This document shows positions 37,865-46,972 of a DNA stretch of 64,000 nt, one piece after another; the stretch's first letter is position 1, and the number at the start of each line of letters is the position of its first letter. A program made the position numbers and the translations under genes. The notes beneath the pieces are model-generated. The model saw only the letters and a program-made list of their open reading frames with translations. It did no database searches and was not told the origin of the DNA. The stretch is from Betaproteobacteria bacterium (GTDB lineage: Bacteria > Pseudomonadota > Gammaproteobacteria > Burkholderiales > Rhodocyclaceae): positions 509,001 through 573,000 of the forward strand of contig JADJXY010000002.1 of NCBI GenBank assembly GCA_016720065.1. Reading direction: 5' to 3'.

Positions 37865-38068
37865 TCACTCACCGTTGCCGCCGAAGATCGCCAGCAATTC
37901 GTCCAGGCCGGCATCTGCCCGCCCGAGATCGCCGACGTGGCCCCAATGGATGGCATCGGGGTCGTGACCGAAGTGGTCGTCGGCGAGTTTTTGCAGCCGT
38001 TCCAACTTGGCGTGGATGGCGGCGGTGCGGGCGCGGTAGGTATCGAGGGCGGTTGGCCTGGCGTTCAT
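37865..38068 (-). CDS. Conserved 67-residue protein (E1)
   Basis: A small protein whose sequence is strongly conserved in E2 (57797-58000, also 67 residues): PTALDTY, a helical stretch, then LQ.LADDHFGH.PDAIHWGHVG.LGR.D..LD.LLAIF. The D-H-F-G-H and H-W-G-H segments are rich in histidine and could bind metal. It is always upstream of DUF3489, with 28 bp (E1) or 11 bp (E2) between. Function unknown. I chose ATG 38068; a GTG nine bases earlier is possible. Confidence 0.75.
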   Translation of the reverse strand: MNARPTALDTYRARTAAIHAKLERLQKLADDHFGHDPDAIHWGHVGDLGRADAGLDELLAIFGGNGE

Positions 38069-38101
38069 CGTGGGCACCGTGATGTGATTGACGACACGGA
38101 C

Positions 38102-38131
38102 ATGAACGCGCTGTTCGATCAGGAAGCCAAG
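38102..38131 (+). repeat. 30-bp core-border motif, copy 2 (E1 right)
   Basis: ATGAACGCGCTG, nine bases TTCGATCAG, then GAAGCCAAG. It marks the point where the element core ends and the R-M cargo begins. The following bases CTAATTAACTGA would end a 13-residue peptide if translated. The E2 right copy (58032) shares 26 of 30 positions with this one. Confidence 0.6.
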
Positions 38132-38235
38132 CTAATTAACTGAATTTAATAGAATAAATTTGTATACGGTCAAGCCGATCAAGGAATTCGCCACCACCAG
38201 GACAGGTTAATCTGCAAAAACACGATTACGACAAG

Positions 38236-38264
38236 TTGACAAATATAATCGCCGCTTCTATGAT
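38236..38264 (+). promoter_or_regulatory. Promoter of the E1 R-M cargo
   Basis: A near-consensus sigma-70 promoter: TTGACA (38236-38241), 17-bp spacer, TATGAT (38259-38264). Transcription would start near 38271, about 30 nt before the first cargo gene. The surrounding 150 bp are much more AT-rich than the element average, as expected for a transferred promoter. Confidence 0.8.
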
Positions 38265-38302
38265 GCCAATCATCATGATCGTCGTAATAGAGTTTTTTCA
38301 AA

Positions 38303-38869
38303 ATGAAGCTTGGTGACATTGCAGATGTTCGTATGGGGTACCCGTTCCGGTCGCGCCTTGAGCACGATCCGGCGGGGGATGTCGTGGTGATCCAGATGAA
38401 GGACATCGACGACACCAACCTCCTGCACATCGAGAACGCAATCAAGGTATCGCTGCCGGAGGGTAAGGGACATCACCTGATCCATGAGGGGGATTTGGTT
38501 TTCCGCTCTCGCGGACGCAGCAATTCAGTCGCGCTGGTTGCGGCAGATATTGGCGAGGCGGTACTGGCGGCGCCGATGCTGCTGCTCCGCCCGCGCAGCG
38601 TCCTGCCAGCCTATCTGCATTGGTTCATCAACTTCCCGGCGACGCAAGCAGGCCTGGCCGCACTCGCGGAAGGTACGTCCGTGCGGATGATCAGCATAGA
38701 TGCGATCAAGGCTCTGGATGTGCCGGTGCCCAGCATGGCTCGGCAACGCAGGATTGTGGAGTTGGCATCCCTTGCGCAGCGAGAACAATTGCTGATGGCG
38801 GACATTGCCGCACAGCGGAAACGACTGACCGAAGGGGTTTTGATGCGGTACGCAAAGAATACCCGGTGA
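38303..38869 (+). CDS. Half-size type I restriction specificity (HsdS-like) protein
   Basis: A 188-residue protein with a single target-recognition domain (MKLGDIADVRMGYPFRSRLE, LVFRSRGRSNSVALV, ISIDAIKALDVPVPS) followed by a conserved helix (RQRRIVELASLAQREQLLMADIAAQRKRL). Full HsdS proteins have two such units, so this is either an orphan half-S that works as a dimer or a spare specificity module. It is transcribed from the promoter at 38236, ahead of the complete R-M operon. It ends LTEGVLMRYAKN. Not truncated by a frameshift as far as I can see. Confidence 0.8.
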   Translation: MKLGDIADVRMGYPFRSRLEHDPAGDVVVIQMKDIDDTNLLHIENAIKVSLPEGKGHHLIHEGDLVFRSRGRSNSVALVAADIGEAVLAAPMLLLRPRSVLPAYLHWFINFPATQAGLAALAEGTSVRMISIDAIKALDVPVPSMARQRRIVELASLAQREQLLMADIAAQRKRLTEGVLMRYAKNTR

Positions 38870-38957
38870 GAGCCGGGTGGGTTGGCGGCAGAGATGTTCG
38901 AGCACCTCTGCCGCCGGTTTCATAAGCAGTGGCACTACCTACGAAAGGAAGCTCATT

Positions 38958-39260
38958 ATGGCAATTCAGATCGGCAAACACAACTTTGATGGGCCGCACG
39001 GTAACACCAGCGCTATCCATGCCAAGTCTGGCGTGTATGTGATTCTCGGCAAGACCGGCGGCACCCAGTGGTCCGTGGTTGATGTCGGCGAATCAGCAAG
39101 CGTGCGGGAACGCCTCGACAATCATGACCGCCAGCCCTGCTGGCAGCGGCGCGGGCATCGCGAGTTGGCGGCCGCCGTGCTCTACGCGCCGGAACAGCAG
39201 CGCATGTTGATCGAGCGCGAACTTCGCGCCAGTCTCAACCCGCCCTGCGGCGATCGGTAA
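38958..39260 (+). CDS. GIY-YIG-like small protein
   Basis: A 100-residue protein that fits the GIY-YIG nuclease pattern loosely: GVYVIL (GIY strand), WSVVDVGES (YIG-like DVG), SVRERLDNH with the arginine and histidine, then MLIERELR with a glutamate, and LNPPCG at the end. The Tyr of YIG is replaced by Asp, so nuclease activity is doubtful. A strong AAGGAAG lies before the ATG at 38958. It sits between the half-S gene and hsdM. Confidence 0.55.
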   Translation: MAIQIGKHNFDGPHGNTSAIHAKSGVYVILGKTGGTQWSVVDVGESASVRERLDNHDRQPCWQRRGHRELAAAVLYAPEQQRMLIERELRASLNPPCGDR

Positions 39261-39311
39261 TACCCACCCGGGGCCTCGGCCCCGGGCATCAACAAGATCA
39301 AGGACAACATC

Positions 39312-40868
39312 ATGACCGACCAGATCACACAACAAGACGTCAACAGCACCGCCTGGGCTGCCTGCGACACCTTCCGGGGTGTTGTCGATCCTGCCCAGTA
39401 CAAGGACTACATCCTGGTGATGCTGTTCCTCAAGTACATCAGCGACCTCTGGACCGACCACTATGCCGAGTACCAGCGCGAGTACGGCGACAACGAGGAG
39501 CGTATCCGCCGCAAGCTGGAGCGAGAGCGCTTCCTGCTCCCCTATGTCGAATTCAAGGATGAGGCGGGCAATATCACCGCTCGCTTCCTCGCCGACTTCA
39601 ATGCCATTTACGAGCGGCGCAAGGAAGCCAATCTCGGCGAACTGATCAACATTGTGCTCGACCACATCGAGGAGGCCAACAAGGCCAAGCTCGAAGGTGT
39701 GTTCCGCAACATCGACTTCAATTCAGAAGCCAATCTCGGCAAGACAAAGGATCGCAACCGTCGCTTGGAGAATCTACTCAACGACTTCGCCAAGCTCGAT
39801 CTGCGCCCGTCCCGCGTCTCCGAGGACGTGATCGGCAACACCTACATCTACCTGATCGAGCGCTTTGCTTCCGATGCCGGCAAGAAGGCGGGCGAGTTCT
39901 ACACGCCCAAGCAGGTCTCACGCCTGCTGGCGCAGTTGGCCGCGCCGAAATCTGGCGACCGCATCTGCGATCCGACCTGTGGTTCCGGCGGCTTGCTGAT
40001 CGAGGCCGCCGCATTGGTGGAACAGGCCGGCAGCCGCGATTTCGCCCTCTTCGGCCAGGAGGTGAATGGCAGCACCTGGGCGCTAGCGCGCATGAACATG
40101 TTCCTGCATGGCAAGGACTCTGCCCGCATCGAATGGGGCGATACCCTCAACAGCCCGGCGCTGGTCGAGAACGACCGCCTGATGCGCTTCAACGTCGTTG
40201 TCGCCAATCCGCCCTTCAGTCTCGATAAATGGGGTGGCAAGGAAGTCGAGGCTGACCGCTACAGCCGCTTCTGGCGTGGCATGCCACCCAAGTCCAAGGG
40301 CGATTACGCCTTCATTTCCCACATGGTCGAGGTCGCCCTGCCGCAGGAAGGGCGCGTCGCCGTCGTCGTGCCCCATGGCGTGCTGTTCCGGGCTGGTGCC
40401 GAGGGCCGCATCCGTCGCACCATGATTGAGGAAAACCTTCTCGAAGCCGTCATCGGCCTGCCCGGCAACCTCTTCCCCACCACCTCGATTCCGGTCGCCA
40501 TCTTGGTCTTCGACCGCGCCCGAGAAAAGGGAGGTGCCCGTGAAGCCTGCAAGGATGTGCTATTCATCGACGCCAGCCGCGAATACCAATCCGGCAAGAA
40601 CCAGAACGCCCTGCTTGAAGATCATATGGCCAAAATTCTCGGCACCTTCCAGGCGCGCCAGGCCGTCGACAAGTATGCCTACGTCGCCACTCTTGCCGAA
40701 ATCGCCGAGAACGACTTCAACCTCAACATCCCCCGCTATGTCGACACCTTCGAGGAAGAACAGGAAATCGACGTCGCCGTCGTCGAGCAGGAAATCGAGC
40801 GGCTGGAGGGCGAATTGGCCGAGGTTCGGACCAAGATGAAGCAGTACCTGAAGGAGTTGGGCGTATGA
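39312..40868 (+). CDS. hsdM: Type I restriction-modification DNA methyltransferase HsdM
   Basis: A 518-residue N6-adenine methyltransferase subunit. The N-terminal HsdM_N helical domain (about 8-160) contains YILVMLFLKYISDLW. The methylase domain has GEFYTPKQVSRLL, DPTCGSGGLLIEA (AdoMet-binding motif I, about residue 217) and the catalytic NPPF (about 299). The C-terminal coiled coil ends with EQEIERLEGELAEVRTKMK. The stop overlaps the rhuM start (ATGA). A GC-rich hairpin (39267-39286) lies just upstream of the gene. It modifies host DNA together with HsdS. Confidence 0.95.
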   Translation: MTDQITQQDVNSTAWAACDTFRGVVDPAQYKDYILVMLFLKYISDLWTDHYAEYQREYGDNEERIRRKLERERFLLPYVEFKDEAGNITARFLADFNAIYERRKEANLGELINIVLDHIEEANKAKLEGVFRNIDFNSEANLGKTKDRNRRLENLLNDFAKLDLRPSRVSEDVIGNTYIYLIERFASDAGKKAGEFYTPKQVSRLLAQLAAPKSGDRICDPTCGSGGLLIEAAALVEQAGSRDFALFGQEVNGSTWALARMNMFLHGKDSARIEWGDTLNSPALVENDRLMRFNVVVANPPFSLDKWGGKEVEADRYSRFWRGMPPKSKGDYAFISHMVEVALPQEGRVAVVVPHGVLFRAGAEGRIRRTMIEENLLEAVIGLPGNLFPTTSIPVAILVFDRAREKGGAREACKDVLFIDASREYQSGKNQNALLEDHMAKILGTFQARQAVDKYAYVATLAEIAENDFNLNIPRYVDTFEEEQEIDVAVVEQEIERLEGELAEVRTKMKQYLKELGV

Positions 40869-41887
40869 CTTCCGGCGAACTCATCCTCTATACCGCCGAG
40901 GACGGCAGCGTCGCCGTCCAACTGCGCGCCGAGGGCGGCACCGTCTGGCTGACGCAGGCCGAGATTGCCAGCCTGTTCGACACCACGCCGCAGAACATCA
41001 CCCAGCACACCAAGGCCATCTATGCCGAGGGGGAACTGACCGAGGGGGCAACTTGTAAGGAACTCTTACAAGTTCGCCAGGAGGGCGGACGGGCAGTCAA
41101 TCGCACCCTCAAGCACTACAACCTCGACATGATCCTGGCCGTGGGCTACCGGGTGCGCTCGCTGCGGGGCACGCAATTCCGGCAATGGGCCACCACTCAT
41201 CTGCGGGAGTATCTGGTCAAGGGTTTTGTCATGGACGATGCCCGCCTCAAGGAGCCCGGCGGGTGGGACTACTTCAACGAGTTGCTGGCCCGCATCCGGG
41301 ACATCCGTGCCTCGGAAAAGCGCTTCTACCAGAAGATCCGCGACATCTATGCCACCGCCGCAGACTACGACAGCAAGTCCGAAGCAGCCCAACTGTTCTT
41401 CAAGAAAGTGCAGAACAAGATGCTCTGGGCGGTGACTGGCCACACTGCTGCCGAGATCGTGGTTGAGCGTTCCGACCCAGCCCTGCCCAACATGGGGCTG
41501 ACCACCTGGCAAGGTGGCCGGGTGCGCAAACAGGACGTGACCATCGCCAAGAACTATCTGAACGGCGATGAAATCGAGGCCCTCGACCGCATCGTTGTCA
41601 TGTATCTCGACTACGCCGAGGATCAGGCCGCGCGCCGCAAGACCGTGACCATGCAGGAATGGGCGGAAAAGCTGGATGCCTTCCTTTCCTTCAATGAGCG
41701 CGACGTACTCACCCATGCCGGCAAGCTGCGGGCCGATGTGGCCGAACGGCTCGCTCTGGAGCGCTATGAGTCCTTCGATGCGGCGCGGCGGGAGGCGGCC
41801 CGACTAGCGGCGGACGCCGAGGATGTCGCAGCACTGGAGCAAATGGAGCGCAAGCTTGAGGACAAAGGGCGAGGGAAGAAGAAATGA
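40865..41887 (+). CDS. RhuM-family protein inside the R-M operon
   Basis: A 340-residue protein matching the virulence RhuM family: VWLTQAEIASLFDTTPQNITQHTKAIYAEGEL, ATCKELLQVRQEGGRAVNR, YNLDMILAVGYRVRSLRGTQFRQWAT, LREYLVKGFVMDDARLK, and a helical C-terminal half. The N-terminal part looks like a KilA-N or Bro-type DNA-binding domain. RhuM genes are often found between hsdM and hsdS, as here; their role is not settled. Both ends overlap neighbours by 4 bp. A 10-bp perfect inverted repeat lies in the coding sequence at 41050-41074. Confidence 0.85.
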   Translation: MTSGELILYTAEDGSVAVQLRAEGGTVWLTQAEIASLFDTTPQNITQHTKAIYAEGELTEGATCKELLQVRQEGGRAVNRTLKHYNLDMILAVGYRVRSLRGTQFRQWATTHLREYLVKGFVMDDARLKEPGGWDYFNELLARIRDIRASEKRFYQKIRDIYATAADYDSKSEAAQLFFKKVQNKMLWAVTGHTAAEIVVERSDPALPNMGLTTWQGGRVRKQDVTIAKNYLNGDEIEALDRIVVMYLDYAEDQAARRKTVTMQEWAEKLDAFLSFNERDVLTHAGKLRADVAERLALERYESFDAARREAARLAADAEDVAALEQMERKLEDKGRGKKK

Positions 41888-43044
41888 AGGCCCTCATACC
41901 CAAGGATTGGTCGCACTCAACCGTCGGAGATGCATGCAGTATTCGCAATGACCTTCGGCTTCCAATCTCTCGTGAAGAGCGCTCCGGCATGTCGGGGAAT
42001 TTTCCCTATTACGGTCCAACGGGCGTTCTCGACAGAATTGATGGCTATCGCCTTGACGGCACATATGCGCTTATCGGAGAGGATGGCGATCACTTTCTAG
42101 ACGTCGAGAAGAAGACCCAAACGATCCTCGTGTCAGGGAAGTTCAACGTCAATAACCATGCTCATGTAATCGAGACGACTGCGCAATGCAGTGCCGAGTG
42201 GTTTTATAACTATTTCCGGCACCGTAGTTTGAAACCCTATCTCACTCGACAGGGGGCAGGCCGCTACAAACTCAACAAAGCAGCACTACAGTCAATACCT
42301 ATTGTTCTGCCATCCTTGAATGAGCAGGAGGCCATTAATCGCCTATTCCGTGAATGGTCGAAAGCAGTTGAAATTGCTGAAAAGCAGATCGAGGCGAAGG
42401 AGAAACGGCATGCAGCGTTGGTGCAATTCCTGATAACTAGCGTGACGGCGCGGCGTCATTGGGGAACAGTAGAGTTTGGCAACGTTGTTGCGGAGCGTAA
42501 TGAGAAGACGGAACAGCACGATCAATATCCGGTGCTCACATCATCAAGGCGTGGCCTATTTCTCCAATCCGAGTATTTCTCAAAGCAGGTCACCAGCGAA
42601 GACAACACTGGCTATAAAGTGATGCGCTGCGGAGACTTCACATTTCGTTCGATGAGCGATGACGGACGATTTGTGTTTAACAGGCTTACTCACTATGACG
42701 CGGGAGTAATCAGTCCAGCGTATGGCGTCTTCCGTGCGACAGATTGCAGTCCGGCGTTCTTGACGCACTTCATGAACTCATCATATTTCGCCAATGTGCT
42801 GAACCGAGAGTCGCAGGGGGGGACGCGTAAGGCTTTGCGCTTTTCTGCTATTGCATCTACGGAAATCGATTTTCCGTCTAGGCAACAGCAGGAAAACATT
42901 GCCCGCATTCTCGATTCCTCACGTAATGAAATCGATGTGGAGAAAGAACGCCTAACGCAACTTCAGCTCCAGATTCGAGGCCTGATGCAGAAACTCCTCA
43001 CCGGCCAGTGGCGGGTGAAGGTGCCGGAAGCGGAGGCCGCGTGA
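41884..43044 (+). CDS. hsdS: Type I restriction specificity subunit HsdS
   Basis: A 386-residue two-domain specificity protein that selects the DNA target for methylation and restriction. The first recognition domain (about 5-150) ends with INRLF and a conserved helix of about 40 residues; the second (about 192-345) ends with RILDSSRNEIDVEKERLTQLQLQIRGLMQKLLTGQWRV, the typical C-terminal conserved region. Base composition is clearly more AT-rich than in hsdM and hsdR, which is usual for variable recognition domains exchanged by recombination. Overlaps both neighbours. Confidence 0.93.
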   Translation: MKALIPKDWSHSTVGDACSIRNDLRLPISREERSGMSGNFPYYGPTGVLDRIDGYRLDGTYALIGEDGDHFLDVEKKTQTILVSGKFNVNNHAHVIETTAQCSAEWFYNYFRHRSLKPYLTRQGAGRYKLNKAALQSIPIVLPSLNEQEAINRLFREWSKAVEIAEKQIEAKEKRHAALVQFLITSVTARRHWGTVEFGNVVAERNEKTEQHDQYPVLTSSRRGLFLQSEYFSKQVTSEDNTGYKVMRCGDFTFRSMSDDGRFVFNRLTHYDAGVISPAYGVFRATDCSPAFLTHFMNSSYFANVLNRESQGGTRKALRFSAIASTEIDFPSRQQQENIARILDSSRNEIDVEKERLTQLQLQIRGLMQKLLTGQWRVKVPEAEAA

Positions 43045-46000
43045 TGAATGCCTTCCACTTCGACGAAACCTACCTGTCGCAGATTCCGGCACTGCAAGTG
43101 CTGGTCAACCTCGGCTTCGAGTACCTGACACCCAACGAGGCACTGGCCGCGCGCGGCGGCAAGGCGGGTAACGTGCTGCTGGAAGAAATCCTGCGCGGGC
43201 AGTTGAAGGTGCAGAACCGCATCCAGCACAAGGGCGCGACCTGGCTGTTTTCAGAAGAGAACATCCAGAGCGCCATCCAGCGGCTGAAGAACGTGAAGTA
43301 CGACGGCCTGCTCAAGACCAACGAGGTCATCTACGACCTGCTGACCTTGGGCGTGGCGCTGGAGCAGTCCATCGAGGGCGATGTGAAGAGTTTCACCCTC
43401 AACTACGTGGACTGGCGCAATTCGGCCAACAACGTCTATCACGTCACCGCCGAATTCTCAGTTGAGCGCACGCGCAGCTACGACACGGCGCGGCCCGACA
43501 TCGTGCTGTTCGTGAACGGCATCCCCTTCGCGGTGATCGAGTGCAAGTCGCCGAAGGTGGAAGTCGAGCAGGCCATCTCGCAGATGATCCGCAACCAGCG
43601 CGATGAGTACATTCCGCGCCTGTTCACCTATGCGCAGATGGTGTTGGGCGTGAACAAGAACGACGCCCGCTACGCCACCACCGGCACGCCGGCTAAGTTC
43701 TGGTCGAAGTGGAAGGAAGATGTTTCCGATGCGGTACTCCAGCCCTTGCTGGAAAAGCCGCTGCCGGAACGGGTTAAGGCTTCATTGTTCGACATCGCCT
43801 TCCAGGAACTGGGTGTGCGGGAGGACCCTGCGCCCTACGTGGTCGGCCGGCAGGTCACAGAACAGGATCGGGCGCTCTATGCACTGTGCCGTCCGGAACG
43901 GCTGCTCGATTTGGCCTGGCAATACACGGTGTTCGATGGCGGCGTGCGCAAGATCGCGCGCTACCAGCAGTATTTCGCCATCCGGGAGATCGTCGCCCGG
44001 GTGAAACAGATCGACGAAACCGGAAAACGGCGGGGCGGCATCGTCTGGCACACCCAGGGTTCCGGCAAGTCGCTGACGATGGTGATGTTGGCCCGTGCTC
44101 TGGCGCTGGACCCGGAGATCAAGAATCCGCGCATCGTTCTGGTGACCGACCGGGTGGATCTGGACAAGCAACTCGGCAATACCTTCGCCGCCTGCGGCCT
44201 CTCGCCCGACCGCGCCGAGAGCGGGCGGCACCTCGTGGAACTGGTGGCCGACCACAAGGCACATATCGTCACTACGCTGGTGCACAAGTTCGACAAGGCG
44301 CTCAATTTCAAGAAATTCACCGACGACTCGCCCGACATCTTCGTGCTGGTGGATGAAACCCAGCGCACCCAGTTGGGTGGCTATTCGGCGCGGATGCGGC
44401 AGATGTTTTCTCGCGCCTGCTATATCGGCTTCACCGGCACGCCGCTGCTCACCCGCGAGAAGAGCGACGTATCGAAGTTCGGCGGCATCATTCACACCTA
44501 TGCCATCGACCAGGCCGTGGCCGACGGCGCCATCGTGCCCTTGCTCTACGAGGGACGGATGGTGGAACTGGAACAGAACCAGAGCGCGATCGATGTTTGG
44601 TTTGAACGGCACACCAAGGGACTGACCGACCAGCAGAAGGCCGACCTGAAGAAGAAGTATGCCCGCGCCGAGATGCTCAACAAGGCAGAGCAGGTTATTT
44701 ACATGCGGGCCTTCGACATCAACGAGCACTACAAACAGAATTGGCAGGGCACCGGCTTCAAGGCGCAGCTGGTCGCGCCCAACAAGGCTTCGGCTCTGGG
44801 TTACAAGGCGTTTCTCGACGAACTGGGCGAGGTAAGCAGCGAGGTCATCATCTCGCCGCCGGATGAGCGCGAGGGCTTCGACGAGGTCGATGCCGAGGAA
44901 TCGACCGATGAGGTCGTTGCCTTCTGGCAGCGCATGATGAAGCGTTACGGTTCCGAGGAGGAATACAACAAGCAGATCGTCAATGCCTTCAAGTTCGGCG
45001 ATGAACCGGAAATCCTGATTGTGGTCGACAAGTTGCTCACCGGTTTTGATGCGCCGCGCAATACGGTGCTGTATCTGACCCGACGCCTCAAGGATCACAC
45101 CCTGCTCCAGGCCATCGCCCGCGTGAATCGTCTGTACGAGGATGACACCGGTGCCAAGGCCAAGGAATTCGGCTTCATCATCGACTATGTCGGTGTGCTC
45201 GGCGAACTGGACGAGGCGCTGACCACCTATAGCGCACTGGATGGCTATGACGAGTCAGATCTGCACGGCGCGCTGAGTTCCATCCACGAGGAAATCAAGC
45301 AACTGCCGCAGCGGCATTCGGACCTGTGGGATATCTTCAAGACGGTCAAGAATCGACAGGACGAAGAAGCGTTCGAGGCGCTGCTTGCCGACGAAAAGTT
45401 ACGGGGCGATTTCTACGACCGCTTGTCTGTATTCGCCAAGACCCTCGCCGTCGCCATGTCGAGCGAGCAGTTCATCGAGCTGACGTCGGCGCAGCGCATT
45501 CAGTCCTACAAGAACGATCTCAAGCGCTTCGTGAATCTCAAGGCGGCGGTGAAGCTGCGCTACTCGGAATCCATCGACTATCGCGACTTCGAACCCAAGA
45601 TCAAGAAGCTGCTCGACACCCATATCACGGCCAACGAGGTGGTTCGCCTCAATGCCCCGGTGAACATCTTCGACGAGCAAGCCTTCCAGAAGGTTGTCGA
45701 GGAGCAAGGGGCTGGCAAGGGCGCGGGTGCCAAGGCGGACATGATCGCCCACGCGACGAAACGGGCAATTACCGAACGGCTGGCGCAAGACCCGGCGTTC
45801 TATGAGAAGTTTTCCAAGCTGATCCAGCAGGCCATCGACGATTACCGGGCCAAGCGCATTACCGACCTGGAGTACCTGCAGCGCGTCACCGACATCAAGG
45901 ACTCGGTAGTGCAGCGGAAATCCGATGATCTGCCGGCGGCGATTGCCGGCGACGAGGACGCGACGGCGGTCTATGGCTTGCTTCAACCGTTTGTTGCGGC

Positions 46001-46253
46001 TCACGTTGCCGATGCGGCGCAGGCCAGGCAAATTGCCGCCGAGACAGCCAAATCCGTGTGGGGCGTATTCCTGAGCAACCGTAAGGTAGGCTACTGGGAC
46101 GACTTGGATGCCCAGCGGCGCACGATGAACGAAATCGATGACTACCTCTATGACGAGGTGAAAGGGCGGCAAGGCATTGAACTGACCACGGCAGAAATGG
46201 ACGAGATCATCGAAAAAACGATGCACTTGGCACGTCACCGGATGGCGGGATGA
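43044..46253 (+). CDS. hsdR: Type I restriction endonuclease subunit HsdR
   Basis: A 1069-residue motor-nuclease. The N-terminal nuclease domain has the RPDIVLFVNGIPFAVIECKSP segment with the PD-(D/E)xK residues (about residues 150-172). The SF2 helicase core follows with HTQGSGKSLTMV (Walker A, about 336), VDETQRTQ (motif II) and TGTPLL, then a second RecA-like lobe with VDKLLTGFDAP and RVNR. The C-terminus is helical. The start ATG shares one base with the hsdS stop (TGATG). All key motifs are intact, so the system may be active. Confidence 0.95.
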   Translation: MNAFHFDETYLSQIPALQVLVNLGFEYLTPNEALAARGGKAGNVLLEEILRGQLKVQNRIQHKGATWLFSEENIQSAIQRLKNVKYDGLLKTNEVIYDLLTLGVALEQSIEGDVKSFTLNYVDWRNSANNVYHVTAEFSVERTRSYDTARPDIVLFVNGIPFAVIECKSPKVEVEQAISQMIRNQRDEYIPRLFTYAQMVLGVNKNDARYATTGTPAKFWSKWKEDVSDAVLQPLLEKPLPERVKASLFDIAFQELGVREDPAPYVVGRQVTEQDRALYALCRPERLLDLAWQYTVFDGGVRKIARYQQYFAIREIVARVKQIDETGKRRGGIVWHTQGSGKSLTMVMLARALALDPEIKNPRIVLVTDRVDLDKQLGNTFAACGLSPDRAESGRHLVELVADHKAHIVTTLVHKFDKALNFKKFTDDSPDIFVLVDETQRTQLGGYSARMRQMFSRACYIGFTGTPLLTREKSDVSKFGGIIHTYAIDQAVADGAIVPLLYEGRMVELEQNQSAIDVWFERHTKGLTDQQKADLKKKYARAEMLNKAEQVIYMRAFDINEHYKQNWQGTGFKAQLVAPNKASALGYKAFLDELGEVSSEVIISPPDEREGFDEVDAEESTDEVVAFWQRMMKRYGSEEEYNKQIVNAFKFGDEPEILIVVDKLLTGFDAPRNTVLYLTRRLKDHTLLQAIARVNRLYEDDTGAKAKEFGFIIDYVGVLGELDEALTTYSALDGYDESDLHGALSSIHEEIKQLPQRHSDLWDIFKTVKNRQDEEAFEALLADEKLRGDFYDRLSVFAKTLAVAMSSEQFIELTSAQRIQSYKNDLKRFVNLKAAVKLRYSESIDYRDFEPKIKKLLDTHITANEVVRLNAPVNIFDEQAFQKVVEEQGAGKGAGAKADMIAHATKRAITERLAQDPAFYEKFSKLIQQAIDDYRAKRITDLEYLQRVTDIKDSVVQRKSDDLPAAIAGDEDATAVYGLLQPFVAAHVADAAQARQIAAETAKSVWGVFLSNRKVGYWDDLDAQRRTMNEIDDYLYDEVKGRQGIELTTAEMDEIIEKTMHLARHRMAG

Positions 46254-46960
46254 AAACCGTGGTCGGAATGATCGAATACGGTCGCGAGACCATACGCTAC
46301 GAAGTGCGATTCCTGCCTACTCGTCAGACGCTGGGTATCGAGGTGCACCCCGATCAGCGCGTCGTGATCCGAGCGCCGATGGGTTGCACGGAAGAGGTGA
46401 TCGCAGAGCGGGTGCGCAAGCGTGCTCCCTGGATCAGTCGACAGATTACCGACTTCCAGCGCTACAACCCACGCACGCCGCAAAGGCAATACGTCAGCGG
46501 TGAGACACATCTTTACCTGGGGCGGCAATATCGGTTGAAAGTCGGCGTTGGCGAGACGGCATCGGTTCGGATGACGCGCGGCCAACTGATGGTGACAGTA
46601 CCAGGTGCTGCCGATCCTGATCGTGTTCGGATGCTGCTGCATCGCTGGTATCTCGATCACGCGAGGCAAGTATTCAGTCAGGTTATCGATCAGTGTCTCG
46701 CCAAGTTCAAGGGCAATCCATCGCCTCGTCTGATTGTCCGGGCAATGCAATCGCGCTGGGGCAGTCTCTCGCAGGCCGGCAGCATGACGCTGAATGCCAA
46801 TCTCGTCCGGGCACCACGCGCCTGCATCGAATACGTGGTGACCCATGAGTTGTGCCATATTCGGCATCGTGACCACGACGCGAATTTCTACCGGTTACTT
46901 GAGCGAGTGATGCCGGATTGGGAAACCAGGAAGCAACGGCTGGAAGCGGCACTACTATGA
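46250..46960 (+). CDS. YgjP-like (DUF45) metallopeptidase domain protein
   Basis: A 236-residue protein with the zinc-metallopeptidase motif HELCHIRHRDHDANFYRLLERVMP near the C-terminus, including HExxH and a downstream third ligand region. It also has SRWGSLSQAGSMTLNANLVRAP. This M48/DUF45 family commonly follows hsdR in type I operons. Its substrate is unknown. The ATG overlaps the hsdR stop by 4 bp, so it is part of the R-M operon. Confidence 0.87.
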   Translation: MKTVVGMIEYGRETIRYEVRFLPTRQTLGIEVHPDQRVVIRAPMGCTEEVIAERVRKRAPWISRQITDFQRYNPRTPQRQYVSGETHLYLGRQYRLKVGVGETASVRMTRGQLMVTVPGAADPDRVRMLLHRWYLDHARQVFSQVIDQCLAKFKGNPSPRLIVRAMQSRWGSLSQAGSMTLNANLVRAPRACIEYVVTHELCHIRHRDHDANFYRLLERVMPDWETRKQRLEAALL

Positions 46961-46972
46961 GGAGCGTCCCTG

